Positions 24,579-26,889 of a DNA stretch of 26,889 nt are shown here, in pieces. This DNA comes from Clostridia bacterium (GTDB taxonomy: Bacteria; Bacillota; Clostridia; Oscillospirales; CAG-272): the NCBI GenBank assembly GCA_900754175.1, contig CAAEBS010000184.1, forward strand, positions 1 to 26,889, read 5' to 3'. A program made the translations under genes and the position numbers. Position 1 is the stretch's first letter, and every line of letters begins with the position of its first letter. The notes beneath the pieces are model-generated. The model saw nothing but the letters and a program-made list of their open reading frames with translations. It searched no databases and was not told where the DNA came from.

Positions 24579-26855
24579 ATGAAATCGTTTTTTCAGAAAC
24601 ACGGCAAGGAGATCATTTTTGCCGTTATTATCATAATCTGTATCTTCTTTCTCGTGGAGCTGATCGCTGTCGGGCGGGGATATTCCGCCGGGGTGACACA
24701 GCAGGCAATGGAGCGGGCGGAGTTTTATTCCGCCGAACAGCAGTTGTTGCTGGACGCTCATCTGAACGATTATAAGGCAAACGTGGAGTATTTTGCCTCC
24801 CGGCTTGCGCTTTGCACCAAAGAGGAGGACGCCATTGCGCTGATACGGGAAGCCAAATCGGCTTCCGAGGGTGCCTACGAAGAGCTGAAAGAAGTCTATT
24901 ACCTCAAGGATTCGGTGCTGTACGACTGGGACGGCGTCGCCTGCGAGGGATATCCGGAGCTTTCCGGACTTGCCGCCGCCTCGGGCACGGTTATTTCCCG
25001 TGTGTTCCAGTATGACAACATCATGATGGCGGTGGGAATTTCCGCACCGGCGGAAAATCCGTACATGGACCGGATCGTTTTTGTCTTTGACAAGAGTATT
25101 CTGCTGTTTCCCGATTCCATGCGCGGTGCGGAAAGCTCCATTCCCGCCATGGGAAAGACCGAGTTTTCACTTTTGTGCAAGCATGACGGAAAGATCATAG
25201 ACCGGCAGGTGAATTCCTCGCTGGTGGAGATCGGGGAAGAGTCTGTTTTCGACGGCGTTTTCCGCCGGATTCTGCCCAGAAGCGACACCTACCGTCAGGT
25301 TACCGCCATGATACGCTCGACCTCCAGCGGTTCGGTCACGCTGCGGATCGGGACCGAGGAATATATCCTTACGGTAAATTCGCTTGGCACAGAGGAGGGC
25401 GGTGTATTTCTCCTGAATCTGTACCAGATGCGGAGCGTGTACAGCGAGGGCTACGAGCTGATGCAGAACCTGTGGGGCGCATTGCTGGTGTTTGCGGTTA
25501 TCATCATTTTCATCAGCGTGGTCTTTATGGTCGGAGAGGTGCAGACCCGCAGAAAAATTTACACGCTTGCCATGATGCACGAAAGCATCGGTTGCCCGAC
25601 GCTCCGGAAATTCGAGCGGGACACCGAGGCGATTCTGCGGCAGAACCGGGCGACCCGGTTTGCCATGGTCATTGCGCACATCAACCGCTTCAACTACATC
25701 GGCGAATGTTTCGGCGAAACGGTGGAAAATGAGTTTCTCATCTATGCCAAAAATGCGTATCAGAACGGCATGGTGCTTTCCGAGACCATCGGTTACAGCT
25801 CCGGCGGCGAATTTTACCTTTTGCTCCACTACAAGGACAAAAAGGTGCTGACCGACCGGCTGAACGGAATGTACCAGAATCTTACCCGGTACGCAACTTT
25901 TCAGGAGGCGGACTATAAGGTAAACGTGTCCTTCAGTATCTACGAGGTGGAGGCGGAGGAAACGTCGGTTCACCGCATGATCGACAAGGTGGGCATGGTG
26001 CGCAATATGTTCATGAACCAGGGCGCTTCGGTCTCTTTCCATTTTTACGGCGATCTTTTGCGCAAAAATTATATCAGACGTTCGGAGATCGAGGGCAGAA
26101 TGGAAAATGCGCTCAAAAACTGCGAATTCCACCTGTTCTATCAGCCAAAATATAATTTCAGGACCCGGAGCATCGACGGAAGCGAGATTCTTGTCCGTTG
26201 GTTTGATCCGAAGATCGAAGCCTACCGCAAGCCGGCGGAATTCCTGCCCGTCTTTGAGGAGACCGGCTTCATCAACAAAATGGACCGCTTCGTGTTCTAC
26301 CGTGCCTGCGAAAACATTGCCCAGCGGGTTTCGGAGCGCCAGACGGTTTACCCGGTATCGGTCAACGTGTCACGGGTGACGGCGACCCAGCCGGATTTTG
26401 TGGAGTATTACGGGCGCATCAAGAGCAAATTCGGTATTCCGGACCGCTTTATTACGCTGGAATTCACCGAAAGCTTTGCCTATGAGAATTACGAATATCT
26501 CTCGGATATCATCACCCAGCTTCACAACACCGGATTTCTGTGCTCTCTGGACGATTTCGGCACCGGATATTCTTCCTACAACACCCTGAAAACGCTGGAT
26601 ATGGACGAGATCAAGCTGGATAAATTCTTCTTGGTCGAGGGCGTTTCCAAGGAACGGGATCAGCTGCTTCTCAAGAGCGTGATCGATCTGGTACACGAGC
26701 TTCATATCAAGGTGACCCAAGAGGGCGTGGAGACCCGGGAGGATTTTGACCGGCTCTCCGCCATGGGGTGCGACGTGATCCAGGGATACTATTTCTCAAA
26801 ACCGATGAAATACGTGACGTATTGCGAATTTGTAAAAGAGAATTTTGAAAAATAA
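24579..26855 (+). CDS. membrane GGDEF-EAL protein, probable cyclic-di-GMP phosphodiesterase
   Basis: The 758-residue protein has an N-terminal membrane segment (about 12-31), an extracytoplasmic sensor domain (about 32-296), a second membrane segment (about 297-320), a GGDEF-like domain (about 328-470) and a C-terminal EAL domain (about 515-750). The GGDEF site reads SGGEF (408-412), with Gly in place of the metal-binding Asp, so cyclase activity is not expected. The EAL domain keeps the catalytic set: Glu536 in EILVRW, Asn596 in VNVS, Glu628 in EFTES, Asp658/Asp659 in DDFG, Lys679 in KLDK, Glu715 and Glu718 in EGVE. It should hydrolyse cyclic-di-GMP to pGpG, perhaps gated by the sensor. The ATG at 24579 has AAAGGAGAG upstream, 30 bases after the second signal peptidase. 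Confidence 0.9.
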   Translation: MKSFFQKHGKEIIFAVIIIICIFFLVELIAVGRGYSAGVTQQAMERAEFYSAEQQLLLDAHLNDYKANVEYFASRLALCTKEEDAIALIREAKSASEGAYEELKEVYYLKDSVLYDWDGVACEGYPELSGLAAASGTVISRVFQYDNIMMAVGISAPAENPYMDRIVFVFDKSILLFPDSMRGAESSIPAMGKTEFSLLCKHDGKIIDRQVNSSLVEIGEESVFDGVFRRILPRSDTYRQVTAMIRSTSSGSVTLRIGTEEYILTVNSLGTEEGGVFLLNLYQMRSVYSEGYELMQNLWGALLVFAVIIIFISVVFMVGEVQTRRKIYTLAMMHESIGCPTLRKFERDTEAILRQNRATRFAMVIAHINRFNYIGECFGETVENEFLIYAKNAYQNGMVLSETIGYSSGGEFYLLLHYKDKKVLTDRLNGMYQNLTRYATFQEADYKVNVSFSIYEVEAEETSVHRMIDKVGMVRNMFMNQGASVSFHFYGDLLRKNYIRRSEIEGRMENALKNCEFHLFYQPKYNFRTRSIDGSEILVRWFDPKIEAYRKPAEFLPVFEETGFINKMDRFVFYRACENIAQRVSERQTVYPVSVNVSRVTATQPDFVEYYGRIKSKFGIPDRFITLEFTESFAYENYEYLSDIITQLHNTGFLCSLDDFGTGYSSYNTLKTLDMDEIKLDKFFLVEGVSKERDQLLLKSVIDLVHELHIKVTQEGVETREDFDRLSAMGCDVIQGYYFSKPMKYVTYCEFVKENFEK

Positions 26856-26862
26856 TGCAGAA

Positions 26863-26889
26863 AAGCCGGGAAAATTTTTCTTCCGGCTT
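26863..26889 (+). terminator. probable terminator stem cut by the window end
   Basis: AAGCCGG (26863-26869) and CCGGCTT (26883-26889) form a stem 8 bases after the last stop codon. Any T-run would lie just outside the window, so this can only be called likely. Confidence 0.5.

Overview
The window reads as a stretch of chromosome from a Bacillota bacterium, most likely a Clostridia of the Oscillospirales or Ruminococcaceae type. This is inferred from strong AAGGAGG-type ribosome binding sites, TTGACA/TATAAT-like promoters with 17-base spacers, intrinsic terminators, meso-diaminopimelate metabolism, a GldA-type ABC locus, SipW-type signal peptidases and cyclic-di-GMP-I riboswitches. I cannot name the species. 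Every gene I accept lies on the + strand. I saw no tRNA, rRNA, CRISPR array or insertion sequence.

Region 1 (1-6297) is housekeeping. It holds the 3' part of meso-diaminopimelate dehydrogenase (ddh), then diaminopimelate decarboxylase (lysA), a TIM-barrel sugar isomerase/epimerase-like protein with its own promoter and a good terminator, and a long, divergent isoleucyl-tRNA synthetase (ileS) with its own promoter and no T-box.

Region 2 (6298-12562) begins with about 320 non-coding bases that can fold into hairpins and carry an extended -10 promoter. A four-gene operon follows: ABC ATPase, ABC-2 permease, a GldG-like auxiliary protein and a large DUF4340-like membrane protein. It ends at a strong terminator.

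Region 3 (12590-26889) is the notable part: a cell-surface export locus that appears to be under cyclic-di-GMP control from end to end. A promoter and a cyclic-di-GMP-I riboswitch precede two exported proteins, one with a SipW/TasA-type signal and one large GLUG/beta-helix-like surface protein whose central third is much more AT-rich than its ends. A second promoter and riboswitch precede eight genes: a catalytically degenerate EAL protein, a membrane-anchored camelysin-like protein, a small TasA-like protein that is probably the major fibre subunit, a SipW-type signal peptidase, a membrane-anchored McrB-like AAA+ ATPase, a DUF2357-like partner lacking a visible nuclease domain, a second SipW-type signal peptidase, and a membrane GGDEF-EAL protein with a broken GGDEF and an apparently intact EAL phosphodiesterase.

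In both riboswitches the terminator stem reuses the 3' strand of the aptamer's closing helix. Ligand binding should therefore block termination and switch the genes on. The working model is that high cyclic-di-GMP turns on synthesis, export and assembly of an extracellular fibre or matrix, and that the last gene degrades cyclic-di-GMP and so forms a negative feedback loop. The parts are recognisable, but I do not recognise this combination, above all the McrB-like/DUF2357-like pair between two signal peptidases, as a described system.
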